Positions 24,655 to 37,623 are shown, counted from the stretch's first letter. The stretch: 64,000 nucleotides of DNA from Dirofilaria immitis (GCA_024305405.1 JAKNDB010000087.1:5272501-5336500); one strand, 5' to 3'. Notes: a model not told the origin generated them from the letters alone. Made by a program: numbers and translations.

Positions 24655-27600
24655 TCATAAATGCAAGATCGGTGATACTTGTAGAGATGCTGGTACTAGT
24701 TCCACATTTACCCGCACCATTTCTTGCACTGTATTTCGTACTGGTAAATGTGCAATCATCTCATCAAAAACAACTCCTACTGCTGCTGTTGCATTTTTTG
24801 TTGAAGAAGATGGTTGCGATGTTTGCTCCTCACCAAAAATGTTTGGACCGTATAAGGCTTCCTATTTGTAGATGATTGTCCATGTCCTTCTGGCATCGCA
24901 TCCGAATCCGGCGAATATAGCTAAAAAAATAAAAATAGATCTCCTGATTTGGAAAATCTAGCAGCAAGATATCCCAACTACAACCATGACTCCATATACA
25001 CTCATTTCTTATAAGTAATCATTTAAGTGATTTCACACATGCAACATCAGCAAGATTTGAACAAATTTTTAGTTAATCATTCTTTAGAAATAAATCCGAC
25101 TATTTTAAAAATCATATAGTGTTCAAACAATATTCCGGATGTTTTGGAACTGAACGACCACTACTTTGAAAGACCATACCAAAAAAACCATAATCGTTGT
25201 TATATTCAACAAAGTCACTATTCAATCAACTGAAATTCGCCTTATAGATTCTTAATTTCTGAATTTCAGTTACAACCCCACGATGACCTACATCATGAAT
25301 ACTTCGTTCCTGTTCTTTTCTGCCGCTACCATTCCCGACATTCACAATTATCTTTCCTTCTTTCACTCCAGTGAATTTACTGACTTCTTGACTTCTTCCG
25401 TTTTCTGTTGCACCGTTTACTATCGGTTCTTTTGATACCGTTTTGCCATTTGTTTGTCTTCCAACATGCCATAAAAGATGTTTTTCGCAAACGTCCCGTG
25501 ACCAAAAGCGATATTTGCAGCCTTCGAATAAGCAAATATAACGCTTCATCCATAATTTACCTGATATTCGTCAGATCTAACAATATGAGTAGGTTGTAAT
25601 CCACTTCGTTTAGCAGAAAGGAGTTAGGAAGCAAAATTGAATTAAATCTATTGCAAAACAGAAGTAAAGAATAATGCTCGCAGAAGCAGTGATATTAGTA
25701 CATTTCATTAATAGATATGCAATAAATATTACTATAAGCTAAAAACATAAGTACAGTAAAGTAATAGATTACAAACCATAACTAAAAGAGCCTATCCAGA
25801 TTTATTGAACCAGAGGTACAAAATGCTCCTAAAATCAACTATTTTAATACTGTAACCATCTCATGACCATAAGCAACCTTGTAAAACTATGATTTACAAA
25901 TTTTCGAAATCCTCTCTTAATACTTCGCTTAGTAATTTTATACAAATTATACAAAAATAACTTACGAGGTGCAATAATACGAGATTTTTCTTTCCATTCT
26001 TCCGTGAAAATTTCAATCTCCATTGATGCACGATAGAAACATGCTTACTCAATATGATAGGATCACGATATCGTCGCGAACACCACGATATGGGGCAATC
26101 AAAAATTTTCGCTAAAACTAGTTATGCATATTTCCTTAGTGAACAAATCATAATTAATATTATTACTAGATGAAATTTCAGCATTGCTTCGATTGAAAGC
26201 TGCATCTCAATTAAAAATATTTCAATATTTGATTCCATTATCGAAACTGCCTAGATTTTCACTATAGTAGTGACACAGATAAGATTAAGAAAATCATAAT
26301 TTCCCTGTTGACGGAGTTAGCTTTGCAGCGGGCACTGATTCTGGATAAAAGAATAAACGATGTTTATAAGCAATTATCCCGAAAATTTTAGACCCAATTC
26401 CTGCGAGAAAGGCTAAATTTTCAAATTATCAGCAGATCAAAAATTTCTACAACATTTTTGCGGGGAATATTGCCAGAATTTTAACATCTATAGAAAATAT
26501 TAACATTAAGTAGTGATGTGCAAAAACGACACATCAAAAAAGCAAGCACTACATAGCAAAATCGTTACTCACAACATTCTCAGAAGCTATTTGATGTCCT
26601 TCGTCTCCTAACGTTTCGTCCTCTTTCATGTCTTCAGTGCTTCTATGCTTTTCGTCTGAATTAGCCCACGAATCTGTTATACTAGAGGACTGCAAACTGT
26701 GATGAGTGCAGAGTGGCTCCATATTATGAGCTGTTATTGCGGTAGAACTTGCATCTTCTTAAGAAACAAAAATAATCATATGAAACAAATATAATTCCTA
26801 AAAATCGTTCTGGAAGTTGAAATAAGCAAATACATTTGTTTTTAGAAAACTACAAAGGATACGGACATAGTTTATTTCTCATTCGACTTAATAATTTAAA
26901 TGAATTTAGAACAAATGCATAACTAATATATTCAAACTAAGCATTACAATACAACATATAATCAAACACTGAAGATATAATTTATCTAACAATTCAGGGA
27001 GCAAAAGCGACTATAAAAGCAGTAATCTTTGCTTCAAATTTCTCAGTGTAAGAGTCATTATATTTAGACTCCTCCTACTTCATAATTTAGATATAAATAA
27101 CAAACCTGGACTACGAATAACAAGTGAATGATTATGGATCATGTGCAGCTGAAATTGAATTTGATCGTTGAATACATCCGAACAATGAATGCAGGTAAAT
27201 TCACCTCGTTCTGTTGTTATTTGCTGCTCTAAATTCGTCGCAAGAGATCCACTTAATGCAGCACTTTGTTCAGTTTTGATCTCATAAGCATCCTCAAAAT
27301 GATCAATAAAAATTACTAATTTGCTTACTATTGTTGTTGATTAGCGAATCATATACCACTATAAATACGATTAAAATAACATCGCAAAGCCACAAATATT
27401 TCTCAACCTAAAACTGGTCTAGAATTAACGTATATTCATTCCACTACAGAAAATTATAACTGAATTTTTTGAAGAAATACTATTAATTATCCAAAATAAA
27501 AAAAAATGTTATTTACCTTTAAGAAACCCTCTAGGGATTCCAAGCTCATATCCATTGTATGCTTCTCACTCAGATGTTTCTGCATTGCTGCTACACCAAC

Positions 27601-30600
27601 GGTTCGTACATCACAGAGCGGACATCGCAATTGACTGAAGGATAAAACATATTATATAATTCTTAAAAACTCATTTCCCTATTCTTTTCTCAATTCTAAT
27701 GCTTTTACATCAGCTTTAGCAAAGAATCTTTATTGTGACTTTACCCACAGAATAAATTTAACCATTTTCTTGCTGGCAAAATACATAAGTTCCGAAAGCT
27801 TACCCGACTAGGTTTGTCTGAAGGACAAATGCTCTTTCAAATGCAATCTTCAAATCTTCTAAAAAACGGGCCGAATAACGCTGCATTTTTGGTAATTTGT
27901 GTCAAATCAAATCAGCGAGAAACAAACTAATACGGAACAATTCGAAGTATACAAATATTTTAAGCAAAAAGAACAGGACACAGCCAGTAGCAATGGCAAG
28001 AATAGCTCAAAGGTGTAATCAGAACGAAAAATGAGAATCTCTTTCTGCAAAATTTCCCAGAAAAAGAACGGGACGTCTTCCTCTCTCGCTCCGCTATACA
28101 CTATACAGGCACCGACAGCAGCAACAGCGCATGCCACATTCGCTTCACGAACCGCCGCGATCGATTTTACTGGCAAATGTACTTCGTCTGCTCTCTTCAA
28201 CTGATGATTGTCGAAGAAAATTCTTCAACATTTCAAAAACGTATTCGGAAGGGAAGAGCATATTTTCCTTCCTTCCTTGTCCAATACAAAGCATTACTTT
28301 TACAGGAGCAATATTTTAATATACCAAATAAAACGGAGAATCCATCCTCATTATCTCGGATATTGGAATTCTTAAATCATCTCGAAAAATTTACCGTATG
28401 AAAGCAAAACGTTACAGAAAAAAAGTGGAACAATTGACAATTTCACTTTTCTGCACAATCTAAAAGTGATGATTTAAGAAAAATTACTCAATATGATTTC
28501 CACTTTGATCTGAAATTTTCAGGGTTTGACTGAGAGCCGATGTGCTAGTGATACTTGAGGTAGAACTGAGAGATCCACGATGACCACGTGATGTAGGTAA
28601 TGACACTACATTATGAATTTCCTGTTTGTGTTGTTTCAAAGATTCACGAGTTTGTCCTACATTTGTGTTACAAATATCGCAGCTGAAAAAAAAAAAAGAA
28701 AAAAAACAAATCTGAATATTTCTTCGTTTTTGGAACTCTAACGCAGACCGTATTTGCCTAGATTTAAAGCAAAAGCTTTACCAGTCTGATTCTCAGATAC
28801 ATGTTTTTTTTAAAAAGTAAAAACAATTTTCATCTTTCTTAATCGTTTCATATAATTTTGATAATATTTAGAAAATTAAATCATTTATAATAAATACCGA
28901 AAAGCGATAGTGCCGGACTTCTCCTTCTCTAAAGTATCGATATTTGCAATGATTGTTTTATGCTCATCGATGACAATGCCGTGCATTTTAAGCATGTGCG
29001 TTCGAAGAAAATATTTGTTACATACTTCCTTGTTGCAAACATCGCAGTAATTCTTGCCCGTTGTTGTATACTGTTTTTTCGGCTGTCTTGACTGAAAATG
29101 TTTTTCCCTGTCAATAGATGTGAATGATCATGAATTCAGTGAGAGGAAACATCATAATTGTTAGCGGTATTAAATCTGCTAAATTTAAATGAAAAAACAA
29201 GCAAACAAACACAAGCATACAACATTAACAGGCGATGTAATCATTGCCGGAACAACAGTTGAATTACGGCTTTGTTCGATATCATTATTCTGATTATTTT
29301 GTTGCTTCTGTGATTGTTGCTGTGGATGTAGCTGACCCAATGGCGAAAGTAAGCTAAAGGAGTTGAGAAAACTGTTCAAGATGTTATGCTGCAATAACAG
29401 ATGATGCTGCAAGGTCGCCCGGCTCTCGCATTCCTGTCCGCACATTTCGCATGCTTCTTTACTGATCGCTGAATGTTTTGATGGTGATCTACAAAGAAAC
29501 TTGATTGCCTTAAAAGTGCAAGTAAGAAATACAACAGAACAGACACTTCATAAGTGCCACATGAATAACAATAAAAATAAATAGCTTACGACTGCTGTTG
29601 CGCTTGAATCTCCTCAGCTTTCAATGATGATAATAATTCCTGCGCAATAGCATTCTCCTGAGCTTGACGCGCGATCAGAGCAAATAGATCACCCGTATTT
29701 GGTAACTGACTTGCGACACTTGCAAGTGCTTCCTCGTCAATTCTGTCACTTTCTGTCCTGTAATTATATGCTTATGTTATTATTCTATTCATATGAGAAA
29801 GATGTATGTGTGGGTACCTGGATAAAAAATTTTTACCTAGCTGCATCGATCAAGTCGTCATCATCTTTATTTCTTTCATCAATCGTTCTCGCTCGTTTGG
29901 TCGGTGATGAGTCCGCACTAGATAAACAATTGACAATAACAGAAGTCGGTTGAGATGAAGTCGTTTTTGAAGGAGATATCTGTGAAGCTTCTAGCACATT
30001 CTGATTGCAAAGTGCAGCAATAAGCTCAGCTGGACTAAGGTTCATTCCTGTCGAGGTAGTTGGCAAATCCAGCGGAAGATTCTGTGAAATTGTTGCTAAA
30101 AATTCATCCACTAATAAGCAAAAATTCGAAAAGATCCAAATTTTGATGGATAATAAGACCCAATCCTCAATTCAACAGAGAAAAAGACGACAGCTTGACT
30201 ACCGAACTGCTTTCGGCTCATTCAAAATTTAGTTTTTATAGATTCATCTTATTGCATGCTTCATCAATTACGATGCACTGACTTGCAGTTGTAAGTACAA
30301 GACTAACTAACATGATGCTAGTGATGTTACATTGCATTCAGATGGTGAGTTTTTGCCCGGAAATGGAATGCCATGTTTTTTCCACTTATGTGTTCGAAGG
30401 AAATAGCGATTGCAAAAATTCTTGTCACATATCTCGCAATAGGTATCCTGGAAAGTGAAGAACAGGGTTCCTTTGGAGTGTCGTTCAGCGGTTCAAATAG
30501 GTCATAAATGATTTTCAATTGGAATGAGCAACTCTGCATTTTTGTTTTATTAGAGGAAGAAATTCCGATTGAATGAAAGCAGTACGGATCATTTACCTTC

Positions 30601-31648
30601 GAATGCCCAGCACTACTAGCAAATGATGAATTGAGGATTGAGCCTGGGTTGCAATTTGCTGATGGAACCGTACCCGTAGAACCACTGGTACTACCAAGTG
30701 CTGCTAGGACTCGGAGAGAATCTTCAACTGAACCAGGAGAGAAATACTGATTCATTAACTGCACTTGCTCAAGCACTGGTGGCATTCGTTGCGTTAGGGC
30801 AGCCATGTTTCTGGAATTCCAGCTATGAAAATATGCACAAAATATATCTCAACTACATCAATTTTCGAAAGCTTACAGAGCAGAGACATTATTTGGCAAT
30901 CCTGGGAAAAAATCAGAAATCCATTTTGAAAGATCGAGCTGCTGTAACTCTGATGCTGATGAAGGCTGCAAATTTTCGTTCTCTGCCATAGCCATATCTT
31001 CGGTATTAATTTTCATTGGGCTGAAATCAGATTAAATCAAGTCTTTTTTATAATTGCGTGGTCAGAAGTCTTGTCGTCAAATCTTTTCTGGTTATGATAA
31101 AATGAAGACTTTTAAAGGAATTTTAGTGTTTAACTCAGAACCTTAAAGCAACATTATCCCCAGAGTTTCTTTCGTTTGCAGATTCCATTTCCTGTTCCAT
31201 AGTACCAAATGGCTTGGGTGATAGCGGTGAATCGGCGCCACATGGTGAGGTTGCTTTTTCGGACGAAGTTGATGCTGCCATTTCTGTTTTATTATTTTTG
31301 TTAACTGTTTCCTCTTGTTGCTCACTTGTTGTGCTACTATTGCTACCATTCTGACTTTGATTCAGAGCTGCTGCCGCTAACTGGCTTAAATACATTGCCC
31401 CCAAATTCTGAAAAAAGATTTGTATTAAACTTGCTCTGCTTTATGTACATTTTCCTGATTTAAAATAAAGTTCACTGATGAAAACACACCGATTCGGGAG
31501 GTCGGAATAACGGCATATCCAGTTGCGCATTAGCAAAAACTGATGGCAAAAAACTATAAGGTGAAGGTAGCATAGAAGCTGATTGCACGAGTTGCTGATG
31601 ATGTTTTGCACCTCCACTACTGCCACCCAAACTCGATGGCATCATCAT
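24655..31648 (-). CDS. Large C2H2 zinc-finger protein, about 16 exons, eight fingers
   Basis: Thirteen exons join in phase without error: 31490-31648, 31142-31407, 30877-31020, 30597-30810, 30312-30447, 29837-30110, 29590-29757, 29221-29488, 28898-29091, 28488-28682, 27517-27634, 27106-27292, 26573-26757 (about 836 codons). Further coding exons lie at 25966-26111, about 25226-25575 and 24655-24920. Fingers in order: YCEICDKNFC...THKWKKH, CEMCGQEC...HHLLLQH, YCDVCNKEVC...THMLKMH, CDICNTNV...HKQEIH, CPLCDVRT...HLSEKH, CIHCSDVF...HMIH, CPISWC...HVSIVH, CLFEGC...HLLWH. Fingers 1 and 3 share an unusual CNxYFLRTH block followed by HGI. Linkers are rich in Ser, Gln and Asn, and a KRAR basic motif suggests nuclear import. 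Spread single fingers suggest a transcription regulator rather than a compact DNA-binding array. The start is an ATG triplet at 31648. The last three exons do not join cleanly in phase, and exon 16 switches frame near 24873. I do not recognise the orthologue. Confidence 0.8.
28060..28200 (-). promoter_or_regulatory. GC-rich island in a zinc-finger gene intron; possible alternative promoter/first exon
   Basis: Inside the long intron between exons 10 and 11, this stretch is CpG-rich (GCCGCGATCGA, CTCGCTCCGC on the plus strand) unlike any neighbouring intron. On the minus strand an ATG at 28200 opens a 97-codon frame whose first 45 codons use GC-rich codons (MKRADEVHLPV...). It could be an alternative first exon for a shorter isoform carrying only the later fingers, or just a promoter or enhancer. 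Reading as an unrelated nested gene is also possible. Confidence 0.3.
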
Positions 31649-33118
31649 ATGATACTTCTACTCTGCAAATTTCTCATAAAGACTACAAATCTCAGAAATC
31701 AAATCTTTGTTGTTTTCTAAAAAATAATTAAGGACATTAGCCTGTAAATGATATAGTTAGTTGAATTGTGGATATAAAAGTGTCATGGCTCAATATTGTC
31801 AACTCGAAACCAGCAATAAAAAATGTAGGAAGAAATTTGTAAAAAACCGAAGTGGATTCGTTATATAGATAGCAACAATTAAGGCAGTAGAAGTGATAAA
31901 AGTCAACAGCAAACCCTGCGTGCCGATAATGCAAACAACTCTACCTCCTCTTTATCTCATTATTATCATTTCTCCTCATATCACTGTATAAATTCATGCT
32001 TCACCATTTGAAAACATAGCTAGCCTCCATGAATTTGTAATTTTATAAACAGTCATTTGAAAATGTGAAAGTTTCAAGTTAATATTCTGCTTTAATCTCA
32101 TCATAGTTTAGCTTAATTCGAAAACTTATTCGAAAACATTGTTTTTCATCGCGTATCATATCAGTCTCCATTATTCAGGATGCAGAGAGTTAGCACAAGA
32201 AGCAACCCTACAGAAATCTTCAGAATCTCATTATTTTATCAGTCGAGCAGAGATATTATCGATTATAAGGTATAATAAATATGGGATGATGATAACTGAG
32301 TAAAATTTAGGCCAAAACTGTTCTTTAAAGAAAGAGAAGAGGGAGAGGGTAAAAATGAAAGAAAGTCTGCCTTGTCATTATTAAAAAAAAAAATATTTTT
32401 AAAAAAGAAAAGAAAAAAAAAGGAAAAAAATTGAAATGATAAGTTAATGTTATAATATGCAAATAATCAGTACTAATAGGAAAGATAACTAGGGAATAAT
32501 ATTTGATAAGTTTACTTTAGGTTAGAAACTATACGTAGAGCGCTTCCTTAGATTTTCTTTTTTTTTTTTTTAGACAGAAATGCTTCATTCATAATAAGAA
32601 ATAAAAAATAAGCATAAATATACGCATATCACAATTAACATACTACATTCATTATATCATTATTTACTCATTACAACTATAAGCAATAAGATATAATATT
32701 ACCGTAACTTATCAACGTAATTCCCGAGAATTATGATCGAAAGCAGCGAGCCCGATCTTCTCTTTTTCTTTTCATATCTTTACTTCAACATTCCTCCTAC
32801 TTATACCAATGCTATAATAATAGATAACAATTTCCCAATTACGTGCATATTTCATTTTTATCCATGCACGTACATCCATTTTATAAGCACGCATTCATCA
32901 AACGCAAATCTCAGGATAGGATGGGATAAGATAGGATAGGTGGGATACGATGGGAATGGGATGAGGTCATCGCTATAGGCTAGTTAGATTGGAAACTTGG
33001 AAATTAGTCTGGAATGGAATGACCAATAGGAATTAGGGGCTAGTTGATGAGCCAACTGAGGAATATCATTAGGTCAAGTCGATTTTGAAATAAGTTAAAG
33101 TTTTAATTTGATTGATAA
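31649..33118. other. Upstream region of the zinc-finger gene
   Basis: No convincing exon. A TAG acceptor-like site stands just before the codons preceding the ATG triplet, so the zinc-finger coding region may start further upstream than 31648. A degenerate GGATA-type repeat lies at about 32915-32960. Confidence 0.35.
32915..32962. repeat. Degenerate GGATA/GGGATA pentamer-hexamer tract
   Basis: Units such as AGGATAGGAT, GGGATAAGAT, AGGATAGGT and GGGATACGAT follow each other imperfectly. It is simple-sequence DNA in noncoding context. Confidence 0.6.
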
Positions 33119-33341
33119 ATGCGCCGAATAAAATGGACAATAGGACTACTGCTGGTTGCGCTATATAACCAATATAGAAAGTTGAGAATGCCTCATAAGG
33201 TGATAATAAAAACGCATTTATCAATTTTTTTTTCAGTTTGCTTCAGATGCATTCGAAGAATTGCCGTTCCTCAAACAGTTGAAAAAGCGAATAATGCAAG
33301 TGCTACTGCACAAAAGAATTACTATGGATAAAGCGATTTAA
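33119..33341 (+). CDS. Possible 61-residue secreted or membrane-anchored protein, two exons
   Basis: ATG at 33119 opens a basic-then-hydrophobic N-terminus (MRRIKWTIGLLLVALY) like a signal anchor. A GTGATA donor at 33200 and a nine-T TTTCAG acceptor ending at 33236 would remove a 37-base intron and continue in phase as FASDAFEELPFLKQLKKR...MDKAI, stop at 33341. Without splicing a different 70-codon frame ends at 33331. The intron is at or below the usual minimum size, which weakens the model. No family is recognised. A dibasic KKR could be a processing site, but that is speculation. Confidence 0.3.
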
Positions 33342-33857
33342 AAGTCGCTAAATTGTTATTCACACATATATCATTTTACGAAATTCGGCCATAAAAGAAT
33401 CGAAATATATAGCTCCAAAAGATCAAGAATTGCTGAAACACACGATACATAAGGCATACAGATTCTAAAAAATCAAGCGACTGACCAAATTTCGTGAATC
33501 ACAAACAACAGATATAATAATGAAGCGTTTCATGAAATTTAATCCTGCTAAATGACCTACTGCTCTCAGTGATTTATATTTTGTAGAAAAGTATAAAATT
33601 CTGAGAAGTTATAAATATTAAATATTTACAGGTAAGACGTAGGGGAAATCATTTAAAAATCAAAATTTGAAAGAAAAAATAATTTTAGTTGAGAGAAAAG
33701 TACATGATCATTAGAAACTAAAGTGAAGAAATAAAAGAACAAGTTGCATAGTTCAATTAAGGATTGTAAATGAAAAATTAAACGATTTGAATAATAATAA
33801 ATTTGAAGTTCATTATGATTTCTTAAATTTTCCAAATAATTCAACTGCAGTGTTTAC

Positions 33858-34733
33858 CTCAGAAATTTCAGAAGAAAGCTTGATTACTGTTGATTCCGGC
33901 GCAACCCTGAAAGAAATGGAAAAATTTAACAAATTTTTCGAATGAATTCGAATATTAATAAAGATTAACGGTGGTGACGATAAGAGGCACAAGGTACAGA
34001 ATCATTAATTCAGTGTACACTGCTGCTCGATTCATCATGAAAATGGGAATGAAAACGATTTAAATATAATGATAGGATGAAATTAATTAAAAAAAAAGCG
34101 TTGACAACAAATGTTGATTACGTATGCACGCGTATACGTGTGGCTTGAAAGAAGTATCTTTATACTCGTCGTTCATATCTTACTTTTTATTTTTTTCATT
34201 CCTTCAGTATCTTCATAATTTCTTTTAAATCACTATCTCAGAAAACAGTGCAAAAATATATATTAAAAATTAATAACAAGAAGCACAAATTTCATGCACA
34301 ACACATGGAATCTGACCTGTCTTTAAAAATAAGTGATAGAATAGACGGAACAAGAATGAATCAATTTAGAATGCAAACATTTACTAAAAAAGAAACTTTT
34401 TTTTTTTTTTGGCTAAAAGCGCAGCATTATTTTTATAAGAGATAGAAGCTAATGTTGAACATAATGTTGTTTTCTGCAAGTGCATTAAAAAAAAACGGCA
34501 AAATTCATTATTATTTCTGCTAAATTCTAAAATACCTTTCGTCTTCACATAAACTATCATCGTTTTGACATGAGAACTACGATAGCTTATATTAAAAAAA
34601 TGGTCATGATCTCAGAACACACCGTACAATTTCTTGCTGTACGCTGTTAACCATAATATATTGCGCAGGCATTTACCACTTTATCCTCAAAGCTTCCAAA
34701 TCTTTGATTCTTTTCGATCATGACCATTTTCTT
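33858..34733 (-). CDS. Two candidate 5' exons of the zinc-finger gene
   Basis: Exon 34677-34733 follows CTTTCAG, encodes KKMVMIEKNQRFGSFEDKV and ends at GTAAAT in phase 0. Exon 33858-33906 follows CTTTCAG, encodes VAPESTVIKLSSEISE and ends at GTAAAC in phase 0, which fits the frame just ahead of the ATG triplet at 31648. The two exons do not share phase with each other, so an exon between them is missing or one of them is wrong. Membership of the zinc-finger gene is inferred from strand and position. Confidence 0.3.
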
Positions 34734-37613
34734 CTGAAAGCAATAACTAGAGTAAAAATGCAAGATAATCTCGTTTATCCTTTGAATTCCTAGAAAACGA
34801 ACGATGATAATTTTGTATCGCTTTTAAATCGAAATTTCTCCACCACATGTTTTTATCAATATTTTAGACTCATTCTTTTGAGAATAATCCTAAATAGCAC
34901 AATGACTTGTTAGAAGTTAAACAATTCAAATAAATCAACATGGATAGTAACCTAATTCCCACTTTCCATGTGCTGCAAATAACATGAAAAGCTCTAATTG
35001 AGAAGACCAGTAAAGTGAAAATTTTTGAAACAAAATACTCTCTGTACTAAGGATTATTAGCACAATACCTCACTTAACAAATCACATTACTAGAAACAAA
35101 TGAACGTACTTCAACGAAGCTGACGATGAAGACAGTAGCAATTCGCCGATGATAAAGTGGAATATCAATTCATATCGTCTGTTAGAAAACTTTTCCCGCG
35201 TAGATCATTTATAGGCAACATGATATGATGAGAAAATCCGCTCACCTTCAAGAATGAATATCCTGTTCGTAGTAAAAAGGCGTTGAGAGGAGAGGATCTG
35301 TCGAGTCTTTTGCAACAAGTTTAATTTTTGATCAGCTATGGATACAAATATCAAGTAATAATCATAGAAATTAACTAGCAAAATATAATTTCATCAAAAT
35401 TTAATTTTATTTAGGCCAATTTAATACATAATTTAGCGATGAAAGATATATTCAATGTCAATTCTTCTAATTGCTTTGAAAATTTCTATTTACCTTCATA
35501 CTCTCGTAATCATTCCATCAAATAAGGATTTCCAACAGATTGATAATAGTTACTAGCAAGGAAAAAGAAGATAATGTGGCATATTTAATTAAAATGACTT
35601 CGAAATGTCATACTGTATAATGTATCTCTCTAATTTCATTAGTAAATTTTGAATTCCAATCTCAAAAATTAAAATAAGAAATTAAAAATAAAAACTATAA
35701 CCAGAGACTACTCTTTTTTTTGAAATTCAAAAAGATCTGTTTAAAATTTTGGAAGAACAATATGAAGAATACGAAATCTGCAAAAGATTATATGACATAC
35801 TCTTAGAGAAACTTTACTTTTGATGCTTGAAATATACGACACCGAAAAAATGACAGTATGAGAGCATTTCAAACAAGGAGGAGGGGAATGAAAAATATCA
35901 GTTAAAAAGAGTGATATTTCTTCACATATACTGTGATATACAAATATATAATACATAGATAGATGCATGCAAATATGAATGAATAGTCTATACTAGAATC
36001 GTTTCAGTGATGTAAATAAATTAAAATTTTGTTCAAAAAGTTAAATGGAACAGCTGTTGAATGTTAAATTGATATGAAATAATTTTGGTTCAGTTCAGTT
36101 ACCATTTTCATTTCCATCTATTTTAAATTTTTCAAACTTTGGAAAAACTTCAAACCTTAAAACGATGTTATCATAATAGTGCAAGCAACTCTTTCAAAGC
36201 GGAAAGTACTCATCAAACATTACATTTATATTAACATAATATTTTACTGTTGATCTTTCAACGCTACTCTGCAGAACTTCCATTTGCGATGTTCAAAGGC
36301 TAAGAAGAAAAAGTCCATTTTTTGGAGACAAATATATCATGGTTCAGCAACTTATGAATACTGTTACATCAGCCTCAGATGAAGCGAAAAGCTGAATAGT
36401 AACAGAATTTCTGAAGCTATTCAGAAGCAAACAATCAAGAAAATCTGCAAACTTCTTTGTAGATGAAAAGTCTAAGCCTCAATTCAGAAGAATCAAAACT
36501 TGAAAGTTCATTATGCATGCGAAAGAATGATATATTTAAAAATGAATGGAAATTGCTGTCCTCATTTTACAATCATCTTTAAGCAAGTTTTGTCTGGTCT
36601 CAGCAAATGCAAATATATGATGTCCTACTGTCTCTTCAATTGCTCAAAAGAAAAAAAACTAGAAAATACGCCCTGCAAAATATTATCTATAAGTTTCGCA
36701 TTTTATTGTTTAATTTGTAAAAAAACTAGAGAGCACAGGTTTTTAACTAGTTTTTTAAATATTTTTCTTCAATTAACACCTTAAGTGATACAAAAGTGCT
36801 AATTATTGGTGACTTCCAGGTAAACTGATAATGACAAAAACTTAATAAGTAATAAAAGAAAAGAGATGCAAGTGCTTTTGATATACTGGTATACTAATAT
36901 CGGAAAACATTCTTCATACAAAAAAGCAAAATCTACTCTGGAATATTTAACATTGTCAAGCATTTGAACGAGTGGGATTATGTAGGATCTAATTCTCATT
37001 CAGTCAGGCACCTGTATCATCCATGTATTATATCTAGCGTAGCGCATTTGAAGTCTTAAGTGATAAGAAATCAAACAAGCAGATGCTAAAATATGAAGTA
37101 TCCGCATACTAAATACAATTCTAAATACAATAAAATGACATAAAAATACAAAATTTAAAAAAATAAATAGGAATAGCTGCCAATCAGAAATTTAATCACA
37201 ATATCGAAAACAGGAAAATGATAATTTGCCGCTAAAAAAATTTTGCAAATCAAAAATTTTCAGCATTTGAAAAAAACGTCATTATGGGATGATGAGTACG
37301 ATTTTTGGCCAATCAGCTTTGTAAAAGCAAAACAATAGAAGAAAATAATCCAGTTAAAATTGTGTTTCGAAATGACCGGACTGGAAAAGAATCAGTCGTG
37401 ATAAAAATGGGAAGAGCTGCCCAGAGTGGCGAGCTACAATCCTGATTTCGAACAGGATTAAATTAAATTAAATGAATGAATGATTTGGTATGAAATATGA
37501 TTTATTAGAAATTCCCAAAAGAAAATCATCAAATTATCATCATCAGCACATTAGACATGAATCAAATAGAATAATAGGATGCCATCGTTGCCTGCTCCTA
37601 TCGGGTACTAGTA
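34734..37613. other. Intergenic region with weak coding-like remnants
   Basis: A GC-richer patch at 35150-35310 ends, read on the minus strand, at a GTGAGC donor-like site and may be a 5' untranslated exon or promoter of the zinc-finger gene. A plus-strand segment from 36275 to about 36480 is coding-like but carries a TGA. Downstream, 36791-36830 encodes KVLIIGDFQVN, reminiscent of the GDFN motif of non-LTR retrotransposon endonucleases. None is strong enough to call a gene. Confidence 0.25.
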
Positions 37614-37623
37614 ATGAATGAAA

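Noticed and set aside
25408..25599. Plus-strand frame of 63 codons
   Set aside because: It is antisense to the C2H2 exon containing CLFEGC...HLLWH.
37430..37465. Possible tRNA T-arm (AATCCTG...TTTCGAA...CAGGATT)
   Set aside because: The loop is eight bases rather than seven and no acceptor, D or anticodon arms could be fitted.
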